A program made the translations under genes and the position numbers. From Persicitalea sp963716085 (GTDB lineage: Bacteria > Bacteroidota > Bacteroidia > Cytophagales > Spirosomataceae): 64,000 nt of DNA. The notes under the pieces are model-generated. The model was given only the letters and a program-made list of their open reading frames with translations, had not been told where the DNA came from and ran no database searches. The stretch spans positions 5,394,001 to 5,458,000 of the forward strand of contig OY970288.1 of assembly GCA_963716085.1 (NCBI GenBank). The letters are read 5' to 3'. Positions 7,662 through 16,383 of the stretch are shown piece after piece (within the stretch, counting starts at the first letter, position 1; the number at the start of each line of letters is the position of its first letter).

Positions 7662-10600
7662 ATGAGCGGTAGTTTTACGATAAAGCGAAGGATACATCAA
7701 TTCATTATTTTTCTTGGAATTCTGGTTAGCGTTGGTTGTCCAATAGCGCAGGGGCAGCATACTATTTCCTTTTCGCAAAACCTATCCGAAAAGCAGCTTC
7801 TAAAGTATCAGAATCAGTACCAGAAGACGCTTCTCCTAGCCAACCGACGCGGCTGGCCGCTCCGTCTGAGTCTGGACAGCCACAAAATCCTCTCCCTGCA
7901 CCATACCGATGCGCTCGGTCAACCCGTGTATTACACTACGCACAGCACGCCGCTCGCGATGGGCACCCGCACGGTCGCTTTGTACGAAGGCGGGGGCTTG
8001 GGGTTGAACTTAAACGGTGGCAGTACACCGCTGAAGGGCAAGCTCGCCCTCTGGGATGGTGGAAAAGTGCGCGCCGAACACCGTGAACTGAGCGGTAAAG
8101 TCAGTCAGTCCGACGCCGGAGGGCAAAGCCCGGGCGATCATGCCACCCACATGGCGGGTATTTTGGTAGGTCGGGGAATTTATAAACAAGCCCAGGGAAT
8201 GGCCTTTGGGAGTGAGTTGAAGGCGTGGGACTTCGACAACGACCTGAGTGAAGTGGCCCGGGAGGCCCCCAACCTGCTCATCTCCAACCACGCTTACGGC
8301 CCGGTGGCGGGCTGGCTGCTGGATACCAGCCGTCCCGGCGACAGCGATGACCAGAAATGGGAGTGGTGGGGGACCCCCGCCGTGGACGAACAGCAGGACT
8401 TCCGCTTCGGCTTTTACGACGGTGCGGTGAGCGAGGTGGACCGCATCACCTACAACTTTCCGTATTTCCTGATGGTTCGCTCGGCGGATAACAAGCGACT
8501 GGAAAACGGCCCGCCCGCAGGGACGAAGTATTTCCTGAAAAACACGGACAACCAAAGTACGCTGCCGCGCAGCCGGAATGACGGCTACGATGTTTTGCCC
8601 GGTGAGTCAAACGCCAAGAATGTGCTGACCGTCGGTTCTGCCGAAGTGATCGACGGTCTCCATCATCTTAGCCCATACAGTGGCTGGGGCCCCACCGACG
8701 ACGGACGCATCAAGCCCGACCTCCTGGGGCTGGGAACGAGCGTGCTTTCCAGCGTGGGTACGGGTAATGAAGCCTACGGTACCCTGACTGGAACCTCCAT
8801 GGCGAGCGCCAACGTGTCGGGGTCATTATTACTTCTGCAGGAACTTTACCAACAGCGGAAGGGCGCTTTTATGCTCGCTTCCACCTTGAAAGGGCTGGCG
8901 CTGCACGCGGCTGTCAAGCCAAATGGCAATACGGCGCCAAGCTACGAATACGGTTGGGGCGTACTCGACGCCGAGGCGGCGGCCAAAGTAGTCTTGAATG
9001 AGCAAGGGAACTACATTCTGGCCGAAAATGTGCTGTCGCAAAGCCAAACTTTCACCCGCAGCTTTGTGGCTTCCGGCGATGGCCCGCTGGTGGTGACGAT
9101 TTGCTGGACCGATCCCGAGGCAGTTCCCACGCCCGTGAGCAGCCGCAACCTGAACAACCGCAGCCCTAAGCTGGTCAATGACCTGGATGCGGTGCTGACC
9201 GAGGGATTCAACCGCTACCAGCCGTGGGTACTCGACCCCGCCGCACCCGCCGAAAAAGCCAGGACGGGCGATAATTTCCGGGACAACGTGGAGCAAATCT
9301 ACGTCGCCACTCCCCTGAAAGGCCGAACGTACAGCCTTACTATTTCACATAAAAACGCACTCAAGAACGGTCGCCAGCCTTACGCCCTTCTGGTCAGTGG
9401 TTTGGCTCAGCCCGATTGCGCCCTGGCTGCTAAGTTTAACCCCGGTGCCGACACCACGCTTTGTGCGGGACAGGCGATCACGCTAACGGCCAACGCGGGG
9501 GTCGGCTTCACCTACGAATGGCTGCAAAATGGCATTACCGTCAAAAAAGGCACCGAACGAACGCTGGAAATCAATAAGCCCGCCCGCTACGCGCTGCGCG
9601 TGAGTTCGGCGGGCTGCGAGGTGACTTCCAAATCCGTAGAAATTCGCGGTTCCGACCTCTTTGCCGACATTGCCCAAAAAGGGAGCGTGCTGGTGTGCGA
9701 CGACAAAGGAGCCGAACTCTCGGCCAATACGGGCACAGACTACCGCTACCAATGGCTGGCGGATGGAAAACCCATCGGTGGGGCTACCGAGTCACGTTAC
9801 CAGGCCACCACGAACGGCAACTACCAGGTACGCATCAGCCAAAATAGCTGCACCGAGATTTCCACGGCTACGCGGGTGGACATCCGCCCCGTGAAAGTTG
9901 CGCTCACGCCCGCCGTGAGCGCCCTGATTTGTAACGATCTGCCCGCTCGACTTACCACTCCGCAGGAGAAGGATTACGCCTACGCCTGGCTATACAACAA
10001 CGTCCCCATTCCCGCCGCGACGGGAGCTGCCTACCTGGCCGATAAGCCGGGCCGCTACGCCGTGGAAGTACGCAACGGCGAGTGCCGGGTGCGTTCGACG
10101 GACGTTGTCGTGCAACAAGTTGACGTGCGGGCCGTCATCACACCACCCGCCTCGACGCTCATTACCAAAGGCGGCAGCATCGACCTGCGGGCCAACTACG
10201 AAATTGGGAACCGCTACGCCTGGTACCGCGAAGACAAGCTGCTGATCGCCGAGGAGGCACCTTTGCTGAAAGCCACCGAAGGCGGACGGTACAAAGTGAC
10301 GGTCAGTAACGATGGTTGTGTGGCCGAGTCGGAGGTCGTCACGCTGCTGGGCGGGAGTTCGGGGGCGGGGTCGCCCTATTTGGTGACCAGCCTTGCTCCG
10401 GTTGCTCAAACGGATGATTTCCTGGTGCTCTATCCTAGTCCTGCGCGCGAAGTGGTGACCGTCGCGGTTCGGGCGCAAGGCTTCGTTATGAATCCCCACG
10501 CTACGCTTTTCACCACAACGGGGCGCTTGGTTCGATCGCAAACATTAGCGGTAGAAGGAGACTCTCTCAGAACCAGGTTCGACGTGCGGCATTTGCCCGC

Positions 10601-10667
10601 CGGGACGTATGTGATCGAAATGCGCCTGGGAACTCAGCGCCTTGCCAAGAAGTTTTTGAAACATTAG
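7662..10667 (+). CDS. S8 subtilase with Ig-like repeats and T9SS sorting domain
   Basis: A 1001-residue secreted serine protease from the ATG at 7662. After a signal peptide ending at GCPIAQGQ comes an S8 domain: Asp132 in ALWDGG, His160 in GDHATHMAGIL and Ser379 in LTGTSMASANVSG. A jelly-roll-like P domain follows at about 440-590. Then come about four Ig/PKD-like modules of roughly 80 residues, each with a pattern such as CAGQAITLTANAG and YEWLQNG. The last 80 residues form a type A sorting domain (LYPSPAREVVTV, then GTYVIEMRLG, KKFLKH), which directs export by the type IX system. Hence it is likely a surface or secreted protease. Confidence 0.93.
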   Translation: MSGSFTIKRRIHQFIIFLGILVSVGCPIAQGQHTISFSQNLSEKQLLKYQNQYQKTLLLANRRGWPLRLSLDSHKILSLHHTDALGQPVYYTTHSTPLAMGTRTVALYEGGGLGLNLNGGSTPLKGKLALWDGGKVRAEHRELSGKVSQSDAGGQSPGDHATHMAGILVGRGIYKQAQGMAFGSELKAWDFDNDLSEVAREAPNLLISNHAYGPVAGWLLDTSRPGDSDDQKWEWWGTPAVDEQQDFRFGFYDGAVSEVDRITYNFPYFLMVRSADNKRLENGPPAGTKYFLKNTDNQSTLPRSRNDGYDVLPGESNAKNVLTVGSAEVIDGLHHLSPYSGWGPTDDGRIKPDLLGLGTSVLSSVGTGNEAYGTLTGTSMASANVSGSLLLLQELYQQRKGAFMLASTLKGLALHAAVKPNGNTAPSYEYGWGVLDAEAAAKVVLNEQGNYILAENVLSQSQTFTRSFVASGDGPLVVTICWTDPEAVPTPVSSRNLNNRSPKLVNDLDAVLTEGFNRYQPWVLDPAAPAEKARTGDNFRDNVEQIYVATPLKGRTYSLTISHKNALKNGRQPYALLVSGLAQPDCALAAKFNPGADTTLCAGQAITLTANAGVGFTYEWLQNGITVKKGTERTLEINKPARYALRVSSAGCEVTSKSVEIRGSDLFADIAQKGSVLVCDDKGAELSANTGTDYRYQWLADGKPIGGATESRYQATTNGNYQVRISQNSCTEISTATRVDIRPVKVALTPAVSALICNDLPARLTTPQEKDYAYAWLYNNVPIPAATGAAYLADKPGRYAVEVRNGECRVRSTDVVVQQVDVRAVITPPASTLITKGGSIDLRANYEIGNRYAWYREDKLLIAEEAPLLKATEGGRYKVTVSNDGCVAESEVVTLLGGSSGAGSPYLVTSLAPVAQTDDFLVLYPSPAREVVTVAVRAQGFVMNPHATLFTTTGRLVRSQTLAVEGDSLRTRFDVRHLPAGTYVIEMRLGTQRLAKKFLKH

Positions 10668-10746
10668 ATAGAGCAGGCTGAGGCATACTTGTCGGTGAAC
10701 AATTGAGCCGTAAGCGCTCTTTTCACAACTCACCTAACTATTTGTT

Positions 10747-11955
10747 TTGTTGAAATCAGTTTTCCTTTCCTGGATCGCCAGCCCGGTCCTCCTTCTCCTC
10801 TTCACCCAACCGATACTGGCTCAAAATCCAACCTGTGGTTGCGCCACAGAATTGGATTTTGCCAGCACCCAATTGCGTACCGTTCCCAGTTACAAAAGCC
10901 AGATCAAAGACGATTCGATAAACGAGACGTTTTTGGAGGGACTGAAATCAGAAATCCAACAGGATCCCAGGGCAGAACTGAATTGCCGCTATTATTTGCA
11001 AAAATACCTTACCGTAGTGCGGGACAAGCACCTTTCCGTTTCGGCAGGAGACGCCACGACGGACTACAAGAAATTCGACTACAGCGTTTCCGAAGAACTA
11101 CCGGCCATCGTAGCGAAGGCAACCGACAGTACCGATGAGGTGGTTGGCATCTACGCCTATTATGATTCCTACAAGGTGGCCGTTGTGCCGGAAGGAAAGG
11201 TCGAAGGCCGTTATTTGGGGGTGATTCTGGAAGCAAAGCCCGAAGAATGGAAGCCCGGAATGGTGAAGTTCGTGCTAACCAAGACGTCCGATGGATACGA
11301 CGGGTTATTTTACGACGAAGACTTCGTCTCCGAGTACCGTCGAATTCAGTTTAAAGCAGGTAGGCTTTATCCAAGACAGTGGATCAAGGAGACGGCCGCT
11401 GTCAATTACGTGATCGACCCGTATGATATGGATGAGGATTTGTTTCAGTACAAATCGTTGAATGAGGATACGCACTACGTTCGCCTGGGCTCCTTCTCAG
11501 GCCAGAACAGCAACTACGCGCTGGCCGACAAACTACGCCGGGAAATGGAAAGCAAAATCAAAGGCGGCAACATCATCGTGGATCTCAGAAATAACGGCGG
11601 GGGCGGCCGACGCACTTCCGACCTGTTCCTGAATTTCCTGAAAAAAAATAGAAAAGACCTGCGCGTCTTCGTGTTGCAAAATTACGCCTGCGGCAGCGAC
11701 TGCGAACAATTCTTACTCAAACTGAAAGCACAGCAGTCCGTTACCACCTTCGGTGAAAATACCTACGGAGCGGTGGCCTACGGTTTTGGCAACCGAAGTG
11801 TGCGGCAGGAAACTACGCCTTGCTATGGATTCACGCTGAATCTCTCAGAAAAGAAATACGAAAAATTCCTGGATTACGAGGTGGTAGGCGTCAGCCCAGA
11901 TCAGTATCTTGACACGAAAAGCAACTGGATCGAACAGGTTATCGACCAAATGTAG
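10747..11955 (+). CDS. S41-like peptidase family protein, secreted
   Basis: About 400 residues with a signal peptide (SPVLLLLFTQPILAQ) followed by a Cys-rich start (CGCATELDF). The C-terminal half resembles tail-specific proteases: HYVRLGSFSG, then IIVDLRNNGGGGRRTSDLFL, a candidate nucleophile in NYACGSDCEQFLL and a GENTYGAVAYGFG segment. No PDZ domain is evident. Two in-frame TTG codons (10747 and 10750) are the only usable starts before the signal peptide. It sits between the T9SS subtilase and an outer-membrane protein on the same strand. The fold call is good; proteolytic activity is uncertain because the lysine of the S41 dyad is not obvious. Confidence 0.75.
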   Translation: MLKSVFLSWIASPVLLLLFTQPILAQNPTCGCATELDFASTQLRTVPSYKSQIKDDSINETFLEGLKSEIQQDPRAELNCRYYLQKYLTVVRDKHLSVSAGDATTDYKKFDYSVSEELPAIVAKATDSTDEVVGIYAYYDSYKVAVVPEGKVEGRYLGVILEAKPEEWKPGMVKFVLTKTSDGYDGLFYDEDFVSEYRRIQFKAGRLYPRQWIKETAAVNYVIDPYDMDEDLFQYKSLNEDTHYVRLGSFSGQNSNYALADKLRREMESKIKGGNIIVDLRNNGGGGRRTSDLFLNFLKKNRKDLRVFVLQNYACGSDCEQFLLKLKAQQSVTTFGENTYGAVAYGFGNRSVRQETTPCYGFTLNLSEKKYEKFLDYEVVGVSPDQYLDTKSNWIEQVIDQM

Positions 11956-11968
11956 GAATCGGAGAAAA

Positions 11969-12106
11969 ATGAAATCTTTTGCTTGGCTCGTTCCAACCAT
12001 TTTGGCTGTAGTGGGTCTGGGTATTGAACCGCGCTTCGTGTCGATAGCGTGGTTCGAGTCATTTATTATCGCTTCTCTTCGAAACACAAATCGCTGTCTA
12101 TCATGA
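11969..12106 (+). CDS. Possible small coupled ORF (45 aa)
   Basis: A short frame starts at an ATG preceded by GGAG and has a hydrophobic N-terminus (MKSFAWLVPTILAVVG). It ends with TGA overlapping the ATG of the next gene (ATGA, 12103-12106). The spacing would suit translational coupling, but there is no recognisable family and the downstream half looks non-protein-like, so this may be chance. Confidence 0.2.
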   Translation: MKSFAWLVPTILAVVGLGIEPRFVSIAWFESFIIASLRNTNRCLS

Positions 12107-12714
12107 AAAACTTTCTGCTTCCGCTCTTGTTTCTGGTGCCGCTCGCCAATTATGCGCAATCTCCCGATATCGCCGGGCCACCATCTTTACCGGATAAGGG
12201 GACAATCAACGTTGGACTGAACGTCGGCGGCGGTGAACAAGCCAACGATAGTCAGAACTCACTTCACTTTTCTCCCCGGCTGCAATACTTCGTAGCCAAC
12301 CGCTGGGCAATTGCCCTGGATGGCCGCTACGAGCAAAGCAAAGCTTCCCGCGACCGCTTTTTAGGCGCGGGGCTTTCCACCCGCGTTTATTTCCTGAACG
12401 CGCGTCGACTGGCCATGTTCGGACAAGCCGGAGCTGTGGTAGGACAGAGCCGCGATTACTATAACAATGACTGGGGTTGGTGCGGCGTGGGGCGTCCCGA
12501 TAATTATCAGCCGGAGTCCAGCTATTCCAATTTGGTTGGTCTGCAGGCCGCAGCTGGCGTAGGAGTGCAGTATAGCCTATGCAAACGCTTATCGCTGGAA
12601 GCGAGCGTCGAGCGTGTTCTATTCGATAGCCGCGACGGAGATTTACGCGGCTGCAGTTATACCCTGACGGGTGCCTGGCGGGGGAATGTGGGAGTCAATT
12701 ATCGGCTGCGGTAA
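12103..12714 (+). CDS. Outer-membrane beta-barrel protein
   Basis: A 203-residue protein from the ATG at 12103. The signal peptide is MKNFLLPLLFLVPLANYAQ, followed by alternating beta strands typical of an eight-stranded barrel: INVGLNVGGG, FSPRLQYFVANRWAIALDGRY, LGAGLSTRVYF, LAMFGQAGAVVG, NLVGLQAAAGVGVQYSL and a final strand ending GVNYRLR. Two Cys pairs (about 127/165 and 187) could form disulphides. Small barrels of this type are common in Bacteroidota and mostly uncharacterised. Confidence 0.8.
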   Translation: MKNFLLPLLFLVPLANYAQSPDIAGPPSLPDKGTINVGLNVGGGEQANDSQNSLHFSPRLQYFVANRWAIALDGRYEQSKASRDRFLGAGLSTRVYFLNARRLAMFGQAGAVVGQSRDYYNNDWGWCGVGRPDNYQPESSYSNLVGLQAAAGVGVQYSLCKRLSLEASVERVLFDSRDGDLRGCSYTLTGAWRGNVGVNYRLR

Positions 12715-12748
12715 GGTCAAGTTTTCAGAAATATTAGGTTAAAGAAGA

Positions 12749-13108
12749 ATGAAACCCCTACTCCTGTTGCTGCTGTTGACCGCTTTCTACAAGCAAGAAC
12801 CGCCCGTGGTCAGCATCACCTGCGGCGTCGAAGACCCGCTCCGGGAACTAACCTGGCTTAAAAGCAAAGTCGCCGAATACAAAAACGATGGCGGCCGCCT
12901 CACCATTATGCAGGCAAAACACAAAGGCGAAACTGTCTTTTTCATTGAACACATTTTGGGCTTGGACGCACGATCGACGACCTACTACCGCTGTAACGGA
13001 TGGGAGATTTGCCAGACATCCGTCACCATCGCGGGTCTGACGAGCGGATGCGAGGACTTTCCTAATGAATTGACGGAGCGGAAGACGATTTATCCTGAGG
13101 CGGAGTGA
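12749..13108 (+). CDS. Conserved Bacteroidota hypothetical, secreted
   Basis: A 119-residue protein with a short signal-like start (MKPLLLLLLLTAF). The mature part begins ITCGVEDPLRELTWLKSKV, resembling a recurrent small Bacteroidota protein family with the pattern CGVENPLxxLPWLK, and ends with CNGWEIC and a Cys near residue 99. No function is known. It lies 34 bases after the barrel protein gene and could share its transcript. Confidence 0.65.
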   Translation: MKPLLLLLLLTAFYKQEPPVVSITCGVEDPLRELTWLKSKVAEYKNDGGRLTIMQAKHKGETVFFIEHILGLDARSTTYYRCNGWEICQTSVTIAGLTSGCEDFPNELTERKTIYPEAE

Positions 13109-13120
13109 TTTCATTTTCCC

Positions 13121-13128
13121 TATCTTTG
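13121..13128 (+). promoter_or_regulatory. Candidate -7 box TATCTTTG before the DUF2911 gene
   Basis: TATCTTTG fits TAnnTTTG and ends 40 bases before the ATG at 13169, a reasonable leader length for this phylum. No clear -33 element was found. Confidence 0.5.
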
Positions 13129-13168
13129 GGCGAACCCTTTCACTCACGCTCACTCTCAATAAATCATT

Positions 13169-13714
13169 ATGAACAAGTACCTGAAATGGACACTCATCGT
13201 AGTCGGTAGCCTGGCCCTGATCGCCTTCTTCGGCCTCAAAATAATAACGGCCAACACCAAAAAAGCAAGCCCGGAAGATACCGTGACGCTAAATCAAGGC
13301 GCTAAGCAAGTAGAAGTCTACTACAATCGCCCCTCCAAAAAAGATCGGGAAATTTTTGGCGGTTTAGTACCGTACGGCGAGGTTTGGCGGACGGGCGCGA
13401 ACGAAGCCACCACTTTTACTACCAAAACCGAACTCGTCATCGACGGAAAAATGTTGCCCGCTGGCAAATACACGCTCTGGACCATCCCCGAGCGTGACAA
13501 GTGGACGATCATTTTCAATAGCAAGGAGTACGGTTGGGGGGTCAATCTCGACGGCACGTCGATCCGTGAACCCGAAGCGGATGTTTTGAAAGTGGAAGTC
13601 CCCACCGAAAGCACAAATGCCCCGGTCGAGATGTTCACCATTTCGTTCGATGAGTCCGTTCCAGCCCTGGAAATGGCCTGGGACATGACCAAGGTTTCGC
13701 TACCTGTAAAGTGA
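13169..13714 (+). CDS. DUF2911 domain-containing membrane-anchored protein
   Basis: A 181-residue protein with one N-terminal transmembrane segment (WTLIVVGSLALIAFFGLKII). It is followed by a DUF2911 domain: VEVYYNRPSKKDREIFGGLVPYGEVWRTGANE, then LPAGKYTLWTIPE and WTIIFNS. The RTGANE and PAGKYTLW blocks are diagnostic. The domain faces the periplasm by topology. DUF2911 proteins are frequent in Bacteroidota; their role is unknown. Confidence 0.93.
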   Translation: MNKYLKWTLIVVGSLALIAFFGLKIITANTKKASPEDTVTLNQGAKQVEVYYNRPSKKDREIFGGLVPYGEVWRTGANEATTFTTKTELVIDGKMLPAGKYTLWTIPERDKWTIIFNSKEYGWGVNLDGTSIREPEADVLKVEVPTESTNAPVEMFTISFDESVPALEMAWDMTKVSLPVK

Positions 13715-13781
13715 AAAGTTCATGAGTTAATCAAAACTAAAGCTACACTAACTTTCCTACTCGCTAACTTTTAACTTTCCT

Positions 13782-14468
13782 TCACCAGCTTATCCGAAAC
13801 CCCACGCCGTGGACATTGTCGATGCGGAGGTTAGGATCGCCGCTGAGGTACTTGCGCAGACGGGAGATGAAAACGTCCAGGCTGCGGCCCATGAAATAGT
13901 CGTCGTCGCCCCAAATGGCTTTGAGCAAGTCTTCGCGCTTGATGACTTCATTGGGGCGTTGGGCCAGATACTGCATCACCTCAGCTTCCCGGAAAGTCAA
14001 CGTATGGGTGCTACCATTCAAAGTTAGGGTCAATTTTTGGAAGTCGAACAGGTACTTACCTACCCGCAGCGGTGCATCGTCCTCGAGTGCGGACTTATCC
14101 GTTTTGGAGCGACGCAGGAAAACCTCGATGCGCAGAATCAACTCCTGAATGCTGAATGGCTTGGTCACGTAATCATCAGCCCCCAGGCGCAGCCCGTGCA
14201 GGCGGTCGTCGAGCAGGGCGCGGGCCGTCAGGAAAAGGATGGGTACGTGCTGGTCGGCGGCGCGGATTTTCTCGGCCAGCGTAAAGCCATCCATTTCGGG
14301 CAGCATCACGTCTAGTACGCAAATATCGAAGTGATCTTTTTGGAAAGTCTCCCAGGCCTGTTGCCCGTCGGTGCAGTGGACGATCTCGTATTCGTTGGCT
14401 TCGAGGTTGTCCTTGGTAGCAAAACCAAGATTCGGGTCGTCTTCGACGTACAGGATGCGGGGACTCAT
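13782..14468 (-). CDS. OmpR-family response regulator, orphan
   Basis: A 228-residue two-domain regulator. The receiver domain (1-120) has the acidic pair Glu9-Asp10-Asp11, phospho-acceptor Asp53 in CVLDVMLPEMDG, and the switch Thr/Lys in FLTAR and YVTKPF. The winged helix DNA-binding domain (about 130-228) includes LTFREAEVMQYLAQRPNEVI and DVFISRLRKYLSGDP. No histidine kinase is encoded nearby, so it is an orphan here. The next gene upstream on the same strand is def, 21 bases away, so the two may be co-transcribed. Confidence 0.96.
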   Translation of the reverse strand: MSPRILYVEDDPNLGFATKDNLEANEYEIVHCTDGQQAWETFQKDHFDICVLDVMLPEMDGFTLAEKIRAADQHVPILFLTARALLDDRLHGLRLGADDYVTKPFSIQELILRIEVFLRRSKTDKSALEDDAPLRVGKYLFDFQKLTLTLNGSTHTLTFREAEVMQYLAQRPNEVIKREDLLKAIWGDDDYFMGRSLDVFISRLRKYLSGDPNLRIDNVHGVGFRISW

Positions 14469-14489
14469 GGCGGGGCGGTTACGGGTGAA

Positions 14490-15068
14490 TTAGCGGCGAC
14501 TATGAAAACGCATCCGATAGTCCACGTCCACGATGCCCTTGGAAATATCGCTGAGCTTGCGCTTGAGAAGCTGGCGCTTCAGGGCAGGCAAATAATCGGT
14601 GAAAAGTTTGCCTTCCAGGTGATCGTATTCGTGCTGAATGATGCGGGCAGCCATGCCTTCGTGGGTTTCTTCGTGCTCGTTCCAATCGACATCGCGGTAA
14701 CGGATTGTCACGTACTCGGGTCGGTAGACCTCCCCGCGAATGCCGGGAATACTGAGGCAGCCTTCCTCGAAAGCCCAATCGTCGCCGTCCTCTTCCACGA
14801 TTTCGGGGTTGATAAATATTTTCTTGAAACCTTCCAGTGTGGGGTCTTTGTCTTCTTCCTCTTCGTCCTCGTTCATGGCCGTGCCATCCACCACAAACAC
14901 CCGGATGCCCAAGCCCACTTGCGGGGCGGCCAGGCCCACGCCCGCCGATTCGTGCATGGTTTCAAACAAATCGTCCGACAGCTTCTGCAAGTCCATGTCG
15001 TCTTTTTCGAGCGGTCTGGTCACTTTTCGCAAAATGGGATCGCCGTAGGCTACTATGGGGTAAATCAT
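14490..15068 (-). CDS. def: Peptide deformylase
   Basis: A 192-residue deformylase, which removes the formyl group from new protein N-termini. All three family motifs are present: GVGLAAPQVG at 43-52, EGCLSIP at 102-108 with metal ligand Cys104, and HEYDH at 146-150. An acidic insertion (EDEEEEDKD, about 67-75) between motifs I and II makes it slightly longer than the usual enzyme. A 7-bp repeat array begins six bases upstream of the start codon. Confidence 0.98.
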   Translation of the reverse strand: MIYPIVAYGDPILRKVTRPLEKDDMDLQKLSDDLFETMHESAGVGLAAPQVGLGIRVFVVDGTAMNEDEEEEDKDPTLEGFKKIFINPEIVEEDGDDWAFEEGCLSIPGIRGEVYRPEYVTIRYRDVDWNEHEETHEGMAARIIQHEYDHLEGKLFTDYLPALKRQLLKRKLSDISKGIVDVDYRMRFHSRR

Positions 15069-15073
15069 TAAAA

Positions 15074-15108
15074 GGGAATGATGAGTGGTGAGTGATGAAT
15101 GGTGAGGG
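15074..15108. repeat. 7-bp array upstream of def
   Basis: Five units read in register: GGGAATG, ATGAGTG, GTGAGTG, ATGAATG, GTGAGGG (consensus RTGARTG). The array begins six bases upstream of the def start codon. The same unit family recurs at 16275-16302. Confidence 0.85.
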
Positions 15109-15163
15109 AATTGCGCTTACAGAGCCGAGCTTATTCTTGACCCAAAATCCCAGACAAATTAAT

Positions 15164-15667
15164 TTATTCCGCTCCGGTTGGTATTTTCTCGATACTTAGC
15201 CCTACACCCAACACGAAGGGCAACGGATTCTGGCGCATGGATTGCGCGATGGTGATCGAGTATTTTCCGGGTTTGGGAAAGCGGTAGTTGCGCTGAAAAA
15301 CGAATTTGTGATCGTACAGGTCGCCCAAACCACTGCCGCGCGGTTTGCCCGTCACCTCGTCGGAGAGGTACATTTCATCCAGCTTTGAAAATACGATGTC
15401 TCCTTCCGGTCCCCGCATGACGCGGTCGAGGTAGAGGTTGTAGTAAGGATACTGCTGGGCATTTCTTACCAGGTAATACAGGTTGTAAGCCTGCGTGGTA
15501 TCACTGACCTCGAAGTTGAAGTTGAATTTCTTCTCCACCATCCACTGCCCGTCCTCAATGTCCTCGTAAGCTTTGTACAGCGTGTCCTTGTCCTCGCATC
15601 CTGTGCTGGTGATAAGGAGAAACAGAAGGAGTTTATGAGTCCATGAGCGGTCCGCCGCTGCGGTCAT
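15164..15667 (-). CDS. gldH: Gliding motility lipoprotein GldH
   Basis: A 167-residue protein from the ATG at 15667. A short N-terminal segment leads into a lipobox (LLITSTGC). The mature part (DGQWMVEKKFNFNFEVSD, then YNLYYLVRNAQQYPYYNLYL and GLGDLYDHKFVFQRNYRFPKPGKY) matches GldH. GldH is required for gliding and chitin use in Flavobacterium johnsoniae, but is also kept in non-gliding relatives. The gene forms a minus-strand run with the CCG-domain Fe-S gene and the 15769 gene. The ATG lies among ATGAG repeats, so the first dozen residues may not be conserved. Confidence 0.88.
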   Translation of the reverse strand: MTAAADRSWTHKLLLFLLITSTGCEDKDTLYKAYEDIEDGQWMVEKKFNFNFEVSDTTQAYNLYYLVRNAQQYPYYNLYLDRVMRGPEGDIVFSKLDEMYLSDEVTGKPRGSGLGDLYDHKFVFQRNYRFPKPGKYSITIAQSMRQNPLPFVLGVGLSIEKIPTGAE

Positions 15668-15768
15668 GAGTTTATGAGAAGAAAGAACTGTTCTTTGGAA
15701 AAGTCTCGCATTCCTAAACTTTAATTCATATCCCCCGAATCGCCGAACCAGACTCATAAACTTTAAAC

Positions 15769-16266
15769 TCATACACTTTGAACTCCAAAAAACCGCTTCA
15801 GCCAGGTTTGATCGGCGGGAACCTTCCAGCGCTTCATCCACTGGGCTTTGCTAGCGACCAGATTGTCGAACACGGGCGTATTCAAAGAAATGACCTCGTC
15901 GGCGATGGCCTGCTTGACGCTGGCCACGGGCAGCGTTTGGACATTCTTCGCCGCATCCAGGTAAGCCACCGAGCGGTCGAAGAAATCGATGCTCAGTCGG
16001 CCCCCCAATTCCTGCAACCAATGCACCGACTTGTCGATGGAGCAGCCGCTGGGCATCTCATGCGACTCGTCCACAGCGATGACCACGAACCGGTTGTGAA
16101 ATACTTTTCCCGAAGCCAGAAGTGACTGGTTGTGTGCCTCCCAGCCGTCGATGGCCGCTTCCAGCGTTTGATTGATCAGACTCACCTCCTGTTCGGTCAG
16201 GGTGCGATTTGCCTGGTAAATCCACAGGCGGGAGTCAAAATCTATGTCGTCAAAGCGAATGTACAT
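15769..16266 (-). CDS. Conserved Bacteroidota protein (often mislabelled ABC transporter ATPase)
   Basis: A 165-residue cytosolic protein starting MYIRFDDIDFDSRLWIYQANR. The N-terminus, the FVVIAVDESHEMPSGCSIDKS block and GRLSIDFFDRSVAY mark a Bacteroidota family that databases often label ABC transporter ATPase. No Walker A or B motif is present, so that label is unsupported. Its single conserved Cys lies in SGCSID. The gene sits between the Fe-S protein gene and gldH. The frame is open further upstream, but that part is translated repeat (IIHHSS). Confidence 0.8.
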   Translation of the reverse strand: MYIRFDDIDFDSRLWIYQANRTLTEQEVSLINQTLEAAIDGWEAHNQSLLASGKVFHNRFVVIAVDESHEMPSGCSIDKSVHWLQELGGRLSIDFFDRSVAYLDAAKNVQTLPVASVKQAIADEVISLNTPVFDNLVASKAQWMKRWKVPADQTWLKRFFGVQSV

Positions 16267-16274
16267 CTTGTTTA

Positions 16275-16302
16275 GTGATGAGTGGTGAATGATGAGCGTG
16301 TG
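16275..16302. repeat. 7-bp array upstream of the 15769 gene
   Basis: Units GTGATGA, GTGGTGA, ATGATGA and GCGTGTG begin nine bases upstream of the start codon of the adjacent minus-strand gene. The unit is a rotation of the 15074-15108 unit. Confidence 0.8.
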
Positions 16303-16332
16303 AGCGGGCGACTGACTCTTCAGTTTCTGTCG

Positions 16333-16340
16333 CAAAAGTA
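16333..16340 (-). promoter_or_regulatory. Candidate -7 box TACTTTTG for the 15769 gene
   Basis: On the minus strand TACTTTTG (written caaaagta on plus) fits TAnnTTTG and lies 66 bases upstream of the ATG at 16266, with the 7-bp array inside the predicted leader. Confidence 0.5.
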
Positions 16341-16383
16341 GCAATTCGTAGTTGCTTTTTCCCTCCTGCTTACAAGGAAAATC

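Noticed and set aside
12001..12070. tRNA-like string GGTTCGAGTC near 12050
   Set aside because: No cloverleaf arms or acceptor stem could be built around it.
15769..16266. ABC transporter ATPase label for the 15769 gene
   Set aside because: No Walker A, Walker B or ABC signature in the protein.
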